A stretch of 20,177 nt of DNA, from NCBI GenBank assembly GCA_016193385.1, contig JACPSF010000005.1, forward strand, positions 1 to 20,177, read 5' to 3'. The notes below the pieces were generated by a model that worked only from the letters and a program-made list of their open reading frames with translations, was not told where the DNA came from and ran no database searches. Positions 5,668-13,929 of the stretch are shown piece by piece. The stretch is from Deltaproteobacteria bacterium. Its GTDB lineage: Bacteria > Desulfobacterota_B > Binatia > UBA9968. How positions within the stretch are numbered: position 1 is the stretch's first letter; the number at the start of each line of letters is the position of its first letter. A program made the translations under genes and the position numbers.

Positions 5668-5868
5668 ATGGCCAGAACGAATATTGACATTGACGGCCGC
5701 CTGGTCAGGCGGGGCCTTCGGACCTTTAGGTGCAAGTCCAAACGGGAGCTTGTGCACCTGGCCCTCACCGAGCTTCTCAGGGAAGCCAAGCGCAAGGAAA
5801 TCCTCAAGCTTAGGGGTCAGGTGAAGTGGGAGGCCGACCTTGAAGAACTGCGCCGCAGCCGTTTGTGA
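5668..5868 (+). CDS. vapB: VapB-family antitoxin
   Basis: ATG 5668 has AGAGAG about 8 bases upstream and is preferred over the ATG at 5602, which would span the promoter. The 66-residue protein opens A-R-T-N-I-D-I-D-G-R-L-V, with R-x-L-R-T-F-R-C-K-S-K-R-E-L-V following. This is the ribbon-helix-helix N-terminus of the VapB type that pairs with PIN toxins. The C-terminal helix (W-E-A-D-L-E-E-L-R) would wrap the toxin. The last codons overlap vapC by four bases (GTGA). Confidence 0.9.
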   Translation: MARTNIDIDGRLVRRGLRTFRCKSKRELVHLALTELLREAKRKEILKLRGQVKWEADLEELRRSRL

Positions 5869-6275
5869 TCGTCGTTGATACCACCGTATGGATCGACTTC
5901 CTGGAAGCCAGGAGGACTCCCTTTGACCTCCATCTGATGGAGCTGATCGAGAGGGGAGAGTCCGTGGCCCTTACTGATTTAATTTACTGCGAGGTGCTGC
6001 AGGGTATCCTCGACGAAGCCAAGTTTCGCCGGACGCGCAATATTCTTCGAGCTTACCCTATTTTGCGGGTTCGCGGCTTAAGGACCTTTGAGCACGCCGC
6101 CAGCATCTATCGTGCCTGTCGCAAAAAAGGGCTTACCGTGCGGAAAACCGCCGACTGCATCATTGCTGCTACCTGCCTAGAGACAGGAGTAGAGCTGTAC
6201 CACAACGACCGCGATTTCGAAGCCATTGCGAAGGTGAGAGATCTAAGAATCCACCGACCACGCATCACGGTCTAG
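5865..6275 (+). CDS. vapC: VapC-family PIN-domain RNase toxin
   Basis: The 136-residue protein starts at GTG 5865, overlapping the vapB stop. It shows the PIN-domain acidic set: D5 (V-V-D-T-T-V-W-I-D-F), E43 (Y-C-E-V-L-Q-G), D97 (K-T-A-D-C-I-I-A-A) and D115/D117 (N-D-R-D-F). Length and motif spacing fit VapC, a Mg-dependent RNase that usually cleaves tRNA or rRNA and is neutralised by VapB. The module looks intact and, unlike the neighbouring modules, is on the plus strand. Confidence 0.92.
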   Translation: MIVVDTTVWIDFLEARRTPFDLHLMELIERGESVALTDLIYCEVLQGILDEAKFRRTRNILRAYPILRVRGLRTFEHAASIYRACRKKGLTVRKTADCIIAATCLETGVELYHNDRDFEAIAKVRDLRIHRPRITV

Positions 6276-6286
6276 GCCATTAGACC
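6269..6286 (+). terminator. Hairpin at the end of vapC, possible weak terminator
   Basis: GGTCTA, loop GGCCAT, TAGACC forms a perfect 6-bp stem spanning the vapC stop codon. No U-rich tract follows, so an intrinsic terminator is only a possibility. Confidence 0.3.
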
Positions 6287-6709
6287 TCTCTCGGCCTTTC
6301 ACTCGCAGAACTTCCCGGCGGATCTCTTTGAATCCTGCAAACTCGTGGTCTTTATGGACGCGCCAGCTCATCATCCGAGACGACTCGGCCAGCGGCTGAG
6401 TCAGCAAGCCCCCAAAGCCTCACGGCATGTAGAGCCGGGATCTAAATTTGTGCTAATCGGCTGGAATCGTCCGTTACCCTCTCGCCGACTGCAAACTTAA
6501 CTGGATTCTTCCTTCTCTAAAATAAGAATTTGGCTTCTCTGCTTTCCCATTTCTAGGGATCGACTCAGCGCTCGCCGCCACCTGATAACGCCAACATGAT
6601 CGTTGAAACAACCGGAACGCTTTGTAGCCACTGAAGCGCCTCTGATGGCAGCAAAATTGCTTCCTCCCGTTAGAGCCAAAGGGGACCCAAAGGAGGTTAA
6701 GACTTTCCT
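6276..6709. other. Gene-poor boundary between the toxin island and the ubiD locus
   Basis: These 434 bases hold no intact gene I can support. They contain the antitoxin remnant (6352-6437) and a 23-base segment (6476-6498) identical to 3678-3700 within the DUF4160 start region. There is also an open minus-strand frame (6497-6679, TTG start only) with no recognised similarity. A clear promoter for ubiD was not found; an AAAGGAGGT site lies at about 6690-6698. Confidence 0.5.
6352..6437 (-). pseudogene. Remnant of a second antitoxin gene
   Basis: On the minus strand this gives H-A-V-R-L-W-G-L-A-D-S-A-A-G-R-V-V-S-D-D-E-L-A-R and then a stop. It matches the C-terminal half of the antitoxin at 4139-4324 (G-L-A-D-S-x-A-x-R-x-x-S-x-D-E-x-A-R) at both protein and DNA level. 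The frame upstream hits a TAG, the final R-I-R-S-W is lost and no toxin follows. It lies within the gene-poor stretch 6276-6709. Confidence 0.6.
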
Positions 6710-8122
6710 ATGCCATATGAAGACCTGCGCGAATTCTTAGAGAGACTTAAAGCCGCGGATAAGCTCCATAGGATTTCTAAGCCGGTCGACAAAGATTGGG
6801 AAATCGCCGCGGTGTCCAGAATCGCCTTTCAGAGAATTCCAGAGGAGCGGCGCCCCGCCTTATTCTTCGAGCGGGTGACCGGCTTCGATATCCCAGTCGT
6901 GGCCGGCGTCCTTGGGGCATCCCGCTCAATCTATTGTCTGGCTCTGGAATGCGACATCCACGATGTGCACAAGAAATGGAGCGAGGCCGAGCAGCATCCC
7001 CTCGATCCGCTTCGGGTTTCTACGGGCCCGGCGCAAGAAAACGTTTATCAAGGAGACGAGGTAGACCTTTACCGTCTCCCTATTCCCACTTGGACCGTAG
7101 GACAGGACCCTGCGCCCTACATCACCGCGGGTTGCGTGGTCACCGCAGAACCGGACTCCAAGATCAGAAATGTCGGCACCTATCGCGTCGAGCTCCAGGG
7201 GCCGCGGGAGTTAGGTCTGTTTATCAACTACCTTCAAGGCGGAAGAGAGCACGTAGAGAAAAACAACCAGCGCGGCCTGCCCACGCCGGTCGCTATCGTG
7301 ATCGGCAGCGATCCGGTGATCGGTCTCGTCTCCGTGTCACGGCTTCCACAAAATTTGGACGAGCTCGCGGTCGCCGGTGCCTTAAGAGGGGCACCCGTCA
7401 AAGTCGTGAAGTGCGTAAGCGTGGATCTGGAAGTTCCGGCGACTGCGGAGATCGTCATCGAGGGCGTTATCCGCCCCAACGAGCTCGCCAGCGAAGGTCC
7501 CTTCGGTGAATACACCGGCTATATGGGCCCGAAGTCGATGTCCTACAAGGTGGACGTTCATTGCCTCACCCACAGGAACCAGCCCCGGTTCCAAGCCTTC
7601 ATTAGCCAGATGCCGCCGAGCGAATCGAGCTGCATCCGCTCCATCGGGCGAGAGGCCGCGCTTTACAAACACCTCGTAGAAGACCTCCACCTGCCTGTCT
7701 CCGACGTGCACCTCCTGGAATGCAGCGGAGCCGCAGCCTATCTCGTCATCGCGATCAAAAAAAACCATCCCGCCCAGCCGAGGATCGTCACATGCGCGGC
7801 GTGGAGCTTTGCGCCGCAGTTCGGGAAGATCACTGTAATCGTGGATGACGATATCGATATTCGAGATCTCAGCATGGTCAATTGGGCCATGTCCTTTCGC
7901 GTACAACCCGAGAGAGATGTCTTCATCATGCCAGGCATGCCCGCGGTCCAGCTGGACCCGTCTCAGGCGCCCGAGAATATTCTGCAACAGGACCCGACGC
8001 GGCGGGTTTCCTCCAAGATCGGCATCGATGCGACCAGGAAACACTCCTTTCCCGGAGTCGCTCTTCCGCCCCGAGAACACCTCGATCGCGTGCAGAAGGA
8101 ATGGGCAAGTTATGGATTCTAG
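6710..8122 (+). CDS. UbiD-family prenylated-FMN decarboxylase
   Basis: The 470-residue length matches full-size UbiD/Fdc1 enzymes, which use prenylated FMN for reversible decarboxylation of aromatic or alpha,beta-unsaturated acids. Active-site residues align by spacing with Fdc1: N154 and R159 (N-V-G-T-Y-R), E218 (N-L-D-E-L-A), and E262/E267 in the hallmark S-E-G-P-F-G-E-Y-T-G. These would be the metal/prFMN ligands and the catalytic E-R-E triad. P-V-A-I-V-I-G-S-D-P at 193-202 is also characteristic. The ATG has an AGGAGG site upstream. No UbiX-type prenyltransferase is in the window, so the cofactor must be supplied from elsewhere. The DUF2059 gene follows 12 bases later. Catalysis is well supported; the substrate is not. 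It converges on the molybdoenzyme cluster, suggesting a catabolic role. Confidence 0.93.
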   Translation: MPYEDLREFLERLKAADKLHRISKPVDKDWEIAAVSRIAFQRIPEERRPALFFERVTGFDIPVVAGVLGASRSIYCLALECDIHDVHKKWSEAEQHPLDPLRVSTGPAQENVYQGDEVDLYRLPIPTWTVGQDPAPYITAGCVVTAEPDSKIRNVGTYRVELQGPRELGLFINYLQGGREHVEKNNQRGLPTPVAIVIGSDPVIGLVSVSRLPQNLDELAVAGALRGAPVKVVKCVSVDLEVPATAEIVIEGVIRPNELASEGPFGEYTGYMGPKSMSYKVDVHCLTHRNQPRFQAFISQMPPSESSCIRSIGREAALYKHLVEDLHLPVSDVHLLECSGAAAYLVIAIKKNHPAQPRIVTCAAWSFAPQFGKITVIVDDDIDIRDLSMVNWAMSFRVQPERDVFIMPGMPAVQLDPSQAPENILQQDPTRRVSSKIGIDATRKHSFPGVALPPREHLDRVQKEWASYGF

Positions 8123-8134
8123 CGGAGAGCTACG

Positions 8135-8494
8135 ATGACGAAGCGAGAAAAAGTGCGCGAGCTCATTGTCCTGAAAGGATATGTAAGATGCGTAGAAGAA
8201 CGCTTGGCCTCCCTCGCGCCCTTGTTTCCGTATCTAGAAACCAGCGAAGGAATTAAAACGCCGCTCAAGTTCGGCGCCGAAGTCAAGCTCGATGAGATTA
8301 TGGAGCAAATGATCGAAATTTACGAGAAATACTGGGACGAAGACGAGATCGACGAAATGCTTGCCTTCTTTAGTCGGCCCGTCGGGCAAAAACTCATCGC
8401 ATCCGGCGAGCAACTCGTGGCAAAATTATGCGGTGTCCTGGACACCTACCTCTGGGAAAAAATGACCCTGGCTGCCAAAGAGAAGTTGCACTGA
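8135..8494 (+). CDS. DUF2059 domain protein
   Basis: A 119-residue protein starts 12 bases after ubiD with a GGAGAG site. The helical core includes I-Y-E-K-Y-W-D-E-D-E-I-D-E-M-L-A-F-F and S-R-P-V-G-Q-K-L, matching the DUF2059 pattern (EEhxxhhxFYxSPxGxKh). Many family members are secreted, but this one has no signal peptide, so a cytoplasmic location is likely. Function is unknown; co-transcription with ubiD is inferred from spacing. Its stop lies four bases from the stop of the convergent molybdoenzyme gene. Confidence 0.75.
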   Translation: MTKREKVRELIVLKGYVRCVEERLASLAPLFPYLETSEGIKTPLKFGAEVKLDEIMEQMIEIYEKYWDEDEIDEMLAFFSRPVGQKLIASGEQLVAKLCGVLDTYLWEKMTLAAKEKLH

Positions 8495-8498
8495 CAGC

Positions 8499-11063
8499 TT
8501 ATCGCGCTGACGCCTTGCTCACTTTGACCTTCACGCAGGCATCCATCAGACCCGCCATCGCGTCGATTTGAGATAGACGGTAAGGCACTAAGGAGTTGAA
8601 GTGGGTGCCCCGGTGCCTGCCAGCTTTCCGGGCCTGAGCCCAATGGCCGAACGAAGAGGCGATGCCAATGACTTCGGGGTGGATACACTGGCTCACCTTG
8701 ACGATTCCGCTGGCGCGAGCCCCTGTGCCTGTCTCCAGCAAAACCTCGTCCCCATCGGCGATTCCCTTGCGCGCGGCAGTTTGGGTATTGAGCAAATATC
8801 TATAGCCCAAAGGATGGTGAACGGCCAGCTCGGCCAGCCATGGATTATCTTGTGTCATGGTATTGCCATGGAAAGGCAACTTGTAGTTGACGGCGAAAAG
8901 ATCATAATCCGGCGCGGCCTGCACTTGCGCCGCGCAAGGATACCAGAGGGGCAGTGGCTGAAAGCCCCGAGTGTCCAATTTGAGCCCCGCCTCTGTGGCG
9001 ATGCTGTCGAGCTGCTGCCCTGCGTCCAACAGAAACTCGAAGTAAAGATGGGTTCGGGGCAATTTGGTCAGGGCTCTCGGGAACTTCTCCACCATCGTTC
9101 GGGGAAAGGAAACGAAACCTTTCTCCTTGAGCTTGTCGAGCCCCGTCTCGGCGCCGAGAACTGATCGAATGTGGCGGTCCATGACCTGCTCAGTTGAGTA
9201 TTTCCGTCCGGTCTCGAGCCGGTAGGCCTCCTTTAATTCAAGGCTATCGTTCAGGCGCGGTATGAACTGGTCGATCACCCCCACCCGCTCGGCTAGATCG
9301 AGGTAAATCTCTGCCGGGTGCTTGCCACCGGTTGGCTCCGTGAGCACAGGTTGGCGCAACGTATAATACCACTCGTCGCCATTGATCCAGCCCCGCATCG
9401 AATTCATGGGGAAATCCAGCCTCTCCAGCGCATGGGCCTGAGGGAGAAAGACATCGGCCATCTCGGCAGTCTCGCAGTTTTTGTCCCCCAGATATACGAC
9501 GAACCGGAAGGTCTTGAGGGCTTGAGTCAGCATCTGTGGGTCTACGCCTGACATCATCATATTGAAGTTATTCAGGATCAGAACTTCCGGCTTATAAGGC
9601 AACAGATTAGGATGCTGGACGAGACTCAGACCCATCATCACAGTTCCCATGGTTCGCCCCAATGGGAACAGCTCGTTCAGGTTCACGCTTTGCGGCGCCC
9701 GTGGCCGCCGCGCGGGGTAGGAACGAACATCTCCCGGAGCCACCACCAGCCCATCGGCGCTCTCCTCCACCCGGAGTTTCTCCCCCGGGCCTAAAATGTT
9801 GGTGCTGACACTACCCCCGGGAACATCCATCGCCCCCACCACGAGATTCAGCATGTGCACGCTCATGGAAGTCCACATGCCGAACTGGTGGGAGGAGAGG
9901 CCGCGGCTATCACAGAAAGCGCAGGCGGGCCGGTAGGGCATCTCTTTGCCGTCGATTACGATGGTGCTGCCGATCCTGGCAGCCTCGCCAAACTCCCGCG
10001 CCAGGCGGCGTATCTGATGCGACGGCATCGTGGTGACTTCTGCTACCTTCTCGGGAGCGTATTGTTTGAGGCGCTCTTTGAGCTTGGCGAAGGCCGGCTC
10101 GCACGCCTGCCCGTCTACCTGAAACTGTCCCTCCAAGACAGGGCGGCTTGCCGCATCGAAGGGTCGGGGAGAGTTGGCAGCCTCATCCCACATCAGAGGC
10201 TTGCCGGAGCCTTGCTCACGGATATACCTCCCGTCCTTTCCCGCCAGATAGGCAGCGTTGGTTTGGGTGGCAAGAAAGCTGCGGTCGATCATGCCCAGCT
10301 CGTTGACCAGCACATGCAGCATGGACAAGGCCACAGCGCCGTCGGTGCCCGGGCGGATAGGCACCCACTCGGTCGCGTTCGACCCGGTCGCACTGCAAAT
10401 GGGGTCGATCACTACCAGTTTCATGCCCCGATCGCGGGCGTCGGCTATCTCTATGGCTGCGCGCATGGTGTCGTGCCCCACGACCCCTCCCCGCTGCGAG
10501 CCGAACAGGATCAAGTATTCGCACCGGGGTACGTCGATCTCGACGTGCATGGTACCGTTGATGAGATAGCAGGCGTCGACGTGGGTGGCGAAAAAAGGGC
10601 CGCCGGCGAAGTTAGGCGTGCCCGTGGCTTTGGCAAAGGATCCCATGCAGCTTCCTACCCAGTCCGACTCACCAATGCCGCGGAGAATAACCAGTTTTCG
10701 CGGATCCTCCGCGATCGCCTCCCGAATCTTTGCGGCCACCAGCTCCAGGGCCTCCTCCCAGCTAATCTCCTTCCACTTCGGGTCAATGCCCGGCCCCCGC
10801 TCAGGGTTGGTCCTCACCATGGGAGCCACGGGGCGACCCGGATCGTAGAAGTTAATGACGTTGGAGAGTCCCTTCGCGCATATCCTGCCGTGGTTATGGG
10901 GACTCTCAGGATTACCCTCGATCTTTACAACGATCCCATCTTGCCGGTGGACCCTAATCCCGCAGCAGTTCGAGCACACCCGGCAAACGCTGGGAATCCA
11001 AACATCATCGGACCCGGCACGGTCCGACTTCACCTCCGGAGAACTTTGAGCCATTTCCGGCAC
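8499..11063 (-). CDS. Molybdopterin oxidoreductase, DMSO reductase family, single large subunit
   Basis: An 854-codon frame from GTG 11063; ATG 11054 with GCGAGG upstream is at least as likely and shortens it by 3 residues. C27-x2-C30-x3-C34-x27-C62 (GTG numbering) forms the N-terminal [4Fe-4S] site, with an extra Cys at 33. R-I-C-A-K-G-L and W-K-E-I-S-W-E-E-A-L are typical of this family. C165 (V-D-A-C-Y-L-I-N-G-T) sits where the molybdenum-ligating residue is expected. The C-terminal region (L-L-N-T-Q-T onward) is the second cofactor-binding domain. There is no Tat or Sec signal and no adjacent iron-sulphur or membrane subunit, so it is probably cytoplasmic and works alone. That fits acetylene-hydratase- or transhydroxylase-like enzymes as well as oxidoreductases. 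It is the last gene of the minus-strand cluster, 73-82 bases after deacetylase 1. Confidence 0.9.
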   Translation of the reverse strand: MPEMAQSSPEVKSDRAGSDDVWIPSVCRVCSNCCGIRVHRQDGIVVKIEGNPESPHNHGRICAKGLSNVINFYDPGRPVAPMVRTNPERGPGIDPKWKEISWEEALELVAAKIREAIAEDPRKLVILRGIGESDWVGSCMGSFAKATGTPNFAGGPFFATHVDACYLINGTMHVEIDVPRCEYLILFGSQRGGVVGHDTMRAAIEIADARDRGMKLVVIDPICSATGSNATEWVPIRPGTDGAVALSMLHVLVNELGMIDRSFLATQTNAAYLAGKDGRYIREQGSGKPLMWDEAANSPRPFDAASRPVLEGQFQVDGQACEPAFAKLKERLKQYAPEKVAEVTTMPSHQIRRLAREFGEAARIGSTIVIDGKEMPYRPACAFCDSRGLSSHQFGMWTSMSVHMLNLVVGAMDVPGGSVSTNILGPGEKLRVEESADGLVVAPGDVRSYPARRPRAPQSVNLNELFPLGRTMGTVMMGLSLVQHPNLLPYKPEVLILNNFNMMMSGVDPQMLTQALKTFRFVVYLGDKNCETAEMADVFLPQAHALERLDFPMNSMRGWINGDEWYYTLRQPVLTEPTGGKHPAEIYLDLAERVGVIDQFIPRLNDSLELKEAYRLETGRKYSTEQVMDRHIRSVLGAETGLDKLKEKGFVSFPRTMVEKFPRALTKLPRTHLYFEFLLDAGQQLDSIATEAGLKLDTRGFQPLPLWYPCAAQVQAAPDYDLFAVNYKLPFHGNTMTQDNPWLAELAVHHPLGYRYLLNTQTAARKGIADGDEVLLETGTGARASGIVKVSQCIHPEVIGIASSFGHWAQARKAGRHRGTHFNSLVPYRLSQIDAMAGLMDACVKVKVSKASAR

Positions 11064-11090
11064 CTCGCCTCTCAGATCTTAACCTCTCGC

Positions 11091-11134
11091 GCTTCAGGGT
11101 GATCGTTTTAACTACGCAGCGTAGGAAACTCCCC
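11091..11134. repeat. Conserved segment downstream of deacetylase 1 (copy 1)
   Basis: These 44 bases match 15084-15127 with three mismatches. Both lie at and just beyond the end of a deacetylase gene on the minus strand. The centre is palindromic (CTACGCAGCGTAG), and the symmetry is lost in copy 2. It marks the extent of the gene duplication rather than a clear terminator, since no T-run follows. Confidence 0.75.
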
Positions 11135-11136
11135 CC

Positions 11137-12057
11137 TTATTTCTTTTTCTCATGAAGAGCCTCCTGCTGCAACCAAAAATCGGCCATATCGATGCAGCGG
11201 CAGAACCATACCCCACGGAAGCCCCGCAGGTACTGCAGGAACTCTTCGAAGATCCGCGCCATACCGGGTCTTCCGCCCACGTAGTTGTGCATCGTGTAGC
11301 GGAACTTCATCGGGTGGCGCTGCGCCTCATCGTAGGTGGCTCGAAACTCGTACTTCAGTTGCTCCAAGCCTTCCTTGAAGCCGTAAGCCCACACCTCGTT
11401 ATCGGAGATCGAGGGCCGCACGTAGCCAAGGGACACGACTTTTCTACCGTTGACATTCATAGTGTACGGAACATCGGTATCATAATCGCCATTCCACTTA
11501 AAGCCAAGCTCAGCGCACAGCTCCAAGGTGAAAGGGCCGGGTCTGGGTCCCTGGGACATGTAGCCCAAAGGCCGCTGCCCGCTGGCTTTCTCGATGGCCT
11601 TAATGGAGTTGAGCAGGGGTTCCCGCTCTTCTTCCTTGGTCTTGTAGACGGTGGGATGGATCGTCTGGTCCCAGTGGTGACTGCCCACCTCATGGCCGCG
11701 TCGCACCGCCTCCGCCACGGTGTCCGGGAACAGGGTCGCGGTCAGCCCACTGCTCAGAATCGAGGCCTTTACATCGTACTTGTCGAAGACGTCCAATAGC
11801 CTCCAGAAGCCGAAGTTGGCTCCGTACTCCCGCATCGTCAGGGCGAAGAAATCGTCCCGGTAATAGGTGTCCGGGGGCAGAGGGCGGCTGGGCACAGTAT
11901 GATGGGGCGTGGGGCGGGACTCCCACTCGTGCATGATATTGAAGGCCACTGCGATTTTGGCCCCGCCCGGCCACTCCGTAAACCAGTCCGGCCGCTTGGG
12001 CGTCTGCGGCCGATAGTTCCAATGGTACGACTTTGCGAGATCCTCTACTAGTGCCAT
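11137..12057 (-). CDS. Polysaccharide deacetylase-fold hydrolase, paralogue 1
   Basis: ATG 12057 is chosen over the longer open frame because AGGAGG lies about 8 bases upstream; this also aligns with paralogue 2. The 306-residue protein belongs to the NodB-like carbohydrate esterase 4 superfamily, closest in style to PuuE allantoinase and PgdA-like members. It has G-H-E-V-G-S-H-H-W-D-Q-T-I-H at 121-134, whose histidines would bind metal, and E44 in H-E-W-E-S near the first strand. Y-M-S-Q-G-P-R-P-G-P-F at 166-176 is the conserved pocket loop. There is no signal peptide, so it probably acts on a small cytoplasmic amide or imide rather than on cell wall. It follows the permease by 77 bases. Confidence 0.87.
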   Translation of the reverse strand: MALVEDLAKSYHWNYRPQTPKRPDWFTEWPGGAKIAVAFNIMHEWESRPTPHHTVPSRPLPPDTYYRDDFFALTMREYGANFGFWRLLDVFDKYDVKASILSSGLTATLFPDTVAEAVRRGHEVGSHHWDQTIHPTVYKTKEEEREPLLNSIKAIEKASGQRPLGYMSQGPRPGPFTLELCAELGFKWNGDYDTDVPYTMNVNGRKVVSLGYVRPSISDNEVWAYGFKEGLEQLKYEFRATYDEAQRHPMKFRYTMHNYVGGRPGMARIFEEFLQYLRGFRGVWFCRCIDMADFWLQQEALHEKKK

Positions 12058-12134
12058 GATATTTCCTCCTATCCTGTTGTTGTTTCGTTCGTTTCTTCGT
12101 TCTCTAAAAAGTTTCGCAGTCGCGGGTTTGTTTT

Positions 12135-13889
12135 TCAGCCGCTCGCCATCTCGCTGCGTCGGCCGACACGCCAGAACGCGATGATCAGTGGCGCCAGCAC
12201 CAGTGTCATGAGGAGCGTGATCGCCGAGGCTATGTTCACCGTCCCGCCGTACCAATAGCTCCAAATGACTGCAGGAAGAGTTATATTGTCATGAACCGTA
12301 AGGAACACGGCGACGGTCAACTCGCGGTAAACCAGTAGTGCCGACCAAATCCAAACCGAAAATAGTGTCGGCCTGAGGAGGGGTAACAAAACCCGCCAAG
12401 CGGTTCGGACTTTGGACAGGCCAGCCACAAAGGCCGCCTCTTCCAGCTCGCGATGGATCTGCAGCAAGGAACTATTGATCGCCCGCGTTGCAAAGGAAAG
12501 GCGGGCGATCACGTTGACCAGGGCGATCAACCACACCGAGCCGTAAAGAGGCACCATGTCCCGCAGCGCAAAGAGGGCCAGCAACAACGCGCCAATCGCC
12601 AGGATGACCGGAGGAAGCGCATGTGGCAAAAAGGCGCCAAATTCGAGCAGATACCGAGCACGGCTACGCGAGCGGACCACCAACCAAGAGACGCAGAATC
12701 CAAACAGCAAGACCACCACTGGAACAACGAGCACCAGCAAGACCGTATTCCACAAACCTCTCAACACCAGCTCCCAGTCCATGGTAAAGAAGTGGACCAG
12801 CGAAAGCTGGCGCATCATTTCAATCGAAGGCGGGGCAAAATAAGGCGTGAAGGACGCGTACGCGATCAAGAGAAACGGCAGGAGCTTAGAGATGAAAGCG
12901 AAAAGCAAGATAAAAGCCCAGGCAACAACTGCCCAGCCACGGAGATTGATCAGTACGGGCCGGTACCCTTTGCCCGTCACCACCTCGAAGCGTTGACCGT
13001 GCCGCAGCACCTGCCCGTACCAGACCGTGAGAAAGACCGCGACCACAATCATGAAGGTTCCCAAGGCACCTGTGACGCCATATTGCGGAAGCGCGCTGCC
13101 CTGGGGGTGGACCTGGAGATAGATGAACGTGCTGAGCAAGTACACGCGGTTTCCCAGCCCGAGGATCGCCGGAATATCGAACGTAGCCACTCCGATCATC
13201 ACGATATAGATGATAGCTCCCAAAATGCCTGGCCAGGCGAGCGGAATAGTGATGCGGCGAAGAGTCCTACCAAAGCCCATCCCGTGGATCCTGGCGGCTT
13301 CCTCAAGGGAAGGGTTCATCGCGCGAAAAACCTGAGCCGTCATGATAAAAGCTAACGAGGCCAAGCTCAGGCCCTGGACAAAGCCCATCCCGATCGGGGT
13401 CGCGACATTGAGAGGTCCATTGTCAAGGCCAAAAAGATCTACGAGCCATCGGTTCAGAAAGCCAATCCGTGGATGCGCGATGAATGTCCACCCCATTGCC
13501 GTATAAATCCCGGGGATGAGCAAGCCGAGCGTCATGATGGAATAGATGAGCATCTTGCCCGGGATCGTCGTCCGCTCCGCCAACCAGGCGATCGGAAGGC
13601 CGAATCCAAGAGCGAAGATAGTCGTCGACAAGCTGAAGATCGCCGTGTCGACGAGCACGCGATAAACGAACGGGTCACCGAAAATGGTGAGATAATTCTG
13701 GAGCGTGTAGGTTGCGGCGGCCGTGCCGATAAACCCCTCCTGAAAGCTTACCGAAAGCATCACGGCAACCAGGAGCGCAATCACGCCCATGGGGAGCAGC
13801 GCCAGGAGAAGGACCATCGAAGAAGACGTCCAAGCTCCCCTCCCCAGCATGCTGTGCCATCGCGGCGATCTCAGCGCTATTTCCATCAT
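12135..13889 (-). CDS. Fused ABC transporter permease, iron/thiamine (FbpB-like) type
   Basis: The 584-residue membrane protein has two homologous permease halves and about 12 hydrophobic segments. Each half has an EAA loop for contact with the ATPase: E-E-A-A-R-I-H-G-M-G near residues 196-205 and E-E-A-A-F-V-A-G-L-S near 488-497, each followed by R-x-x-x-P-L. This tandem layout is typical of FbpB/AfuB-type importers (Fe3+, thiamine, 2-aminoethylphosphonate). Two adjacent ATGs (13889, 13886) follow GAGGGAGG; the second has better spacing. The binding protein gene is 40 bases upstream. No ATPase gene accompanies them in the window, so it must be encoded elsewhere or shared. Confidence 0.9.
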   Translation of the reverse strand: MMEIALRSPRWHSMLGRGAWTSSSMVLLLALLPMGVIALLVAVMLSVSFQEGFIGTAAATYTLQNYLTIFGDPFVYRVLVDTAIFSLSTTIFALGFGLPIAWLAERTTIPGKMLIYSIMTLGLLIPGIYTAMGWTFIAHPRIGFLNRWLVDLFGLDNGPLNVATPIGMGFVQGLSLASLAFIMTAQVFRAMNPSLEEAARIHGMGFGRTLRRITIPLAWPGILGAIIYIVMIGVATFDIPAILGLGNRVYLLSTFIYLQVHPQGSALPQYGVTGALGTFMIVVAVFLTVWYGQVLRHGQRFEVVTGKGYRPVLINLRGWAVVAWAFILLFAFISKLLPFLLIAYASFTPYFAPPSIEMMRQLSLVHFFTMDWELVLRGLWNTVLLVLVVPVVVLLFGFCVSWLVVRSRSRARYLLEFGAFLPHALPPVILAIGALLLALFALRDMVPLYGSVWLIALVNVIARLSFATRAINSSLLQIHRELEEAAFVAGLSKVRTAWRVLLPLLRPTLFSVWIWSALLVYRELTVAVFLTVHDNITLPAVIWSYWYGGTVNIASAITLLMTLVLAPLIIAFWRVGRRSEMASG

Positions 13890-13929
13890 CCTCCCTCGCT
13901 ACGTTCGAGGCGTTTTAAGTGGTCAGCCG

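Noticed and set aside
7382..8080. 232-codon minus-strand frame opposite ubiD
   Set aside because: Antisense shadow of a conserved enzyme with no independent start signals.
9855..11102. Long plus-strand open frame (415 codons) opposite the molybdoenzyme gene
   Set aside because: It is antisense to a gene with clear cofactor motifs and has no recognisable domain; long antisense frames are common in GC-rich genes.
12453..13355. 300-codon plus-strand frame opposite the permease
   Set aside because: Composition is extremely charged (His, Gln, Asp, Arg), as expected when antisense of a membrane protein is translated.
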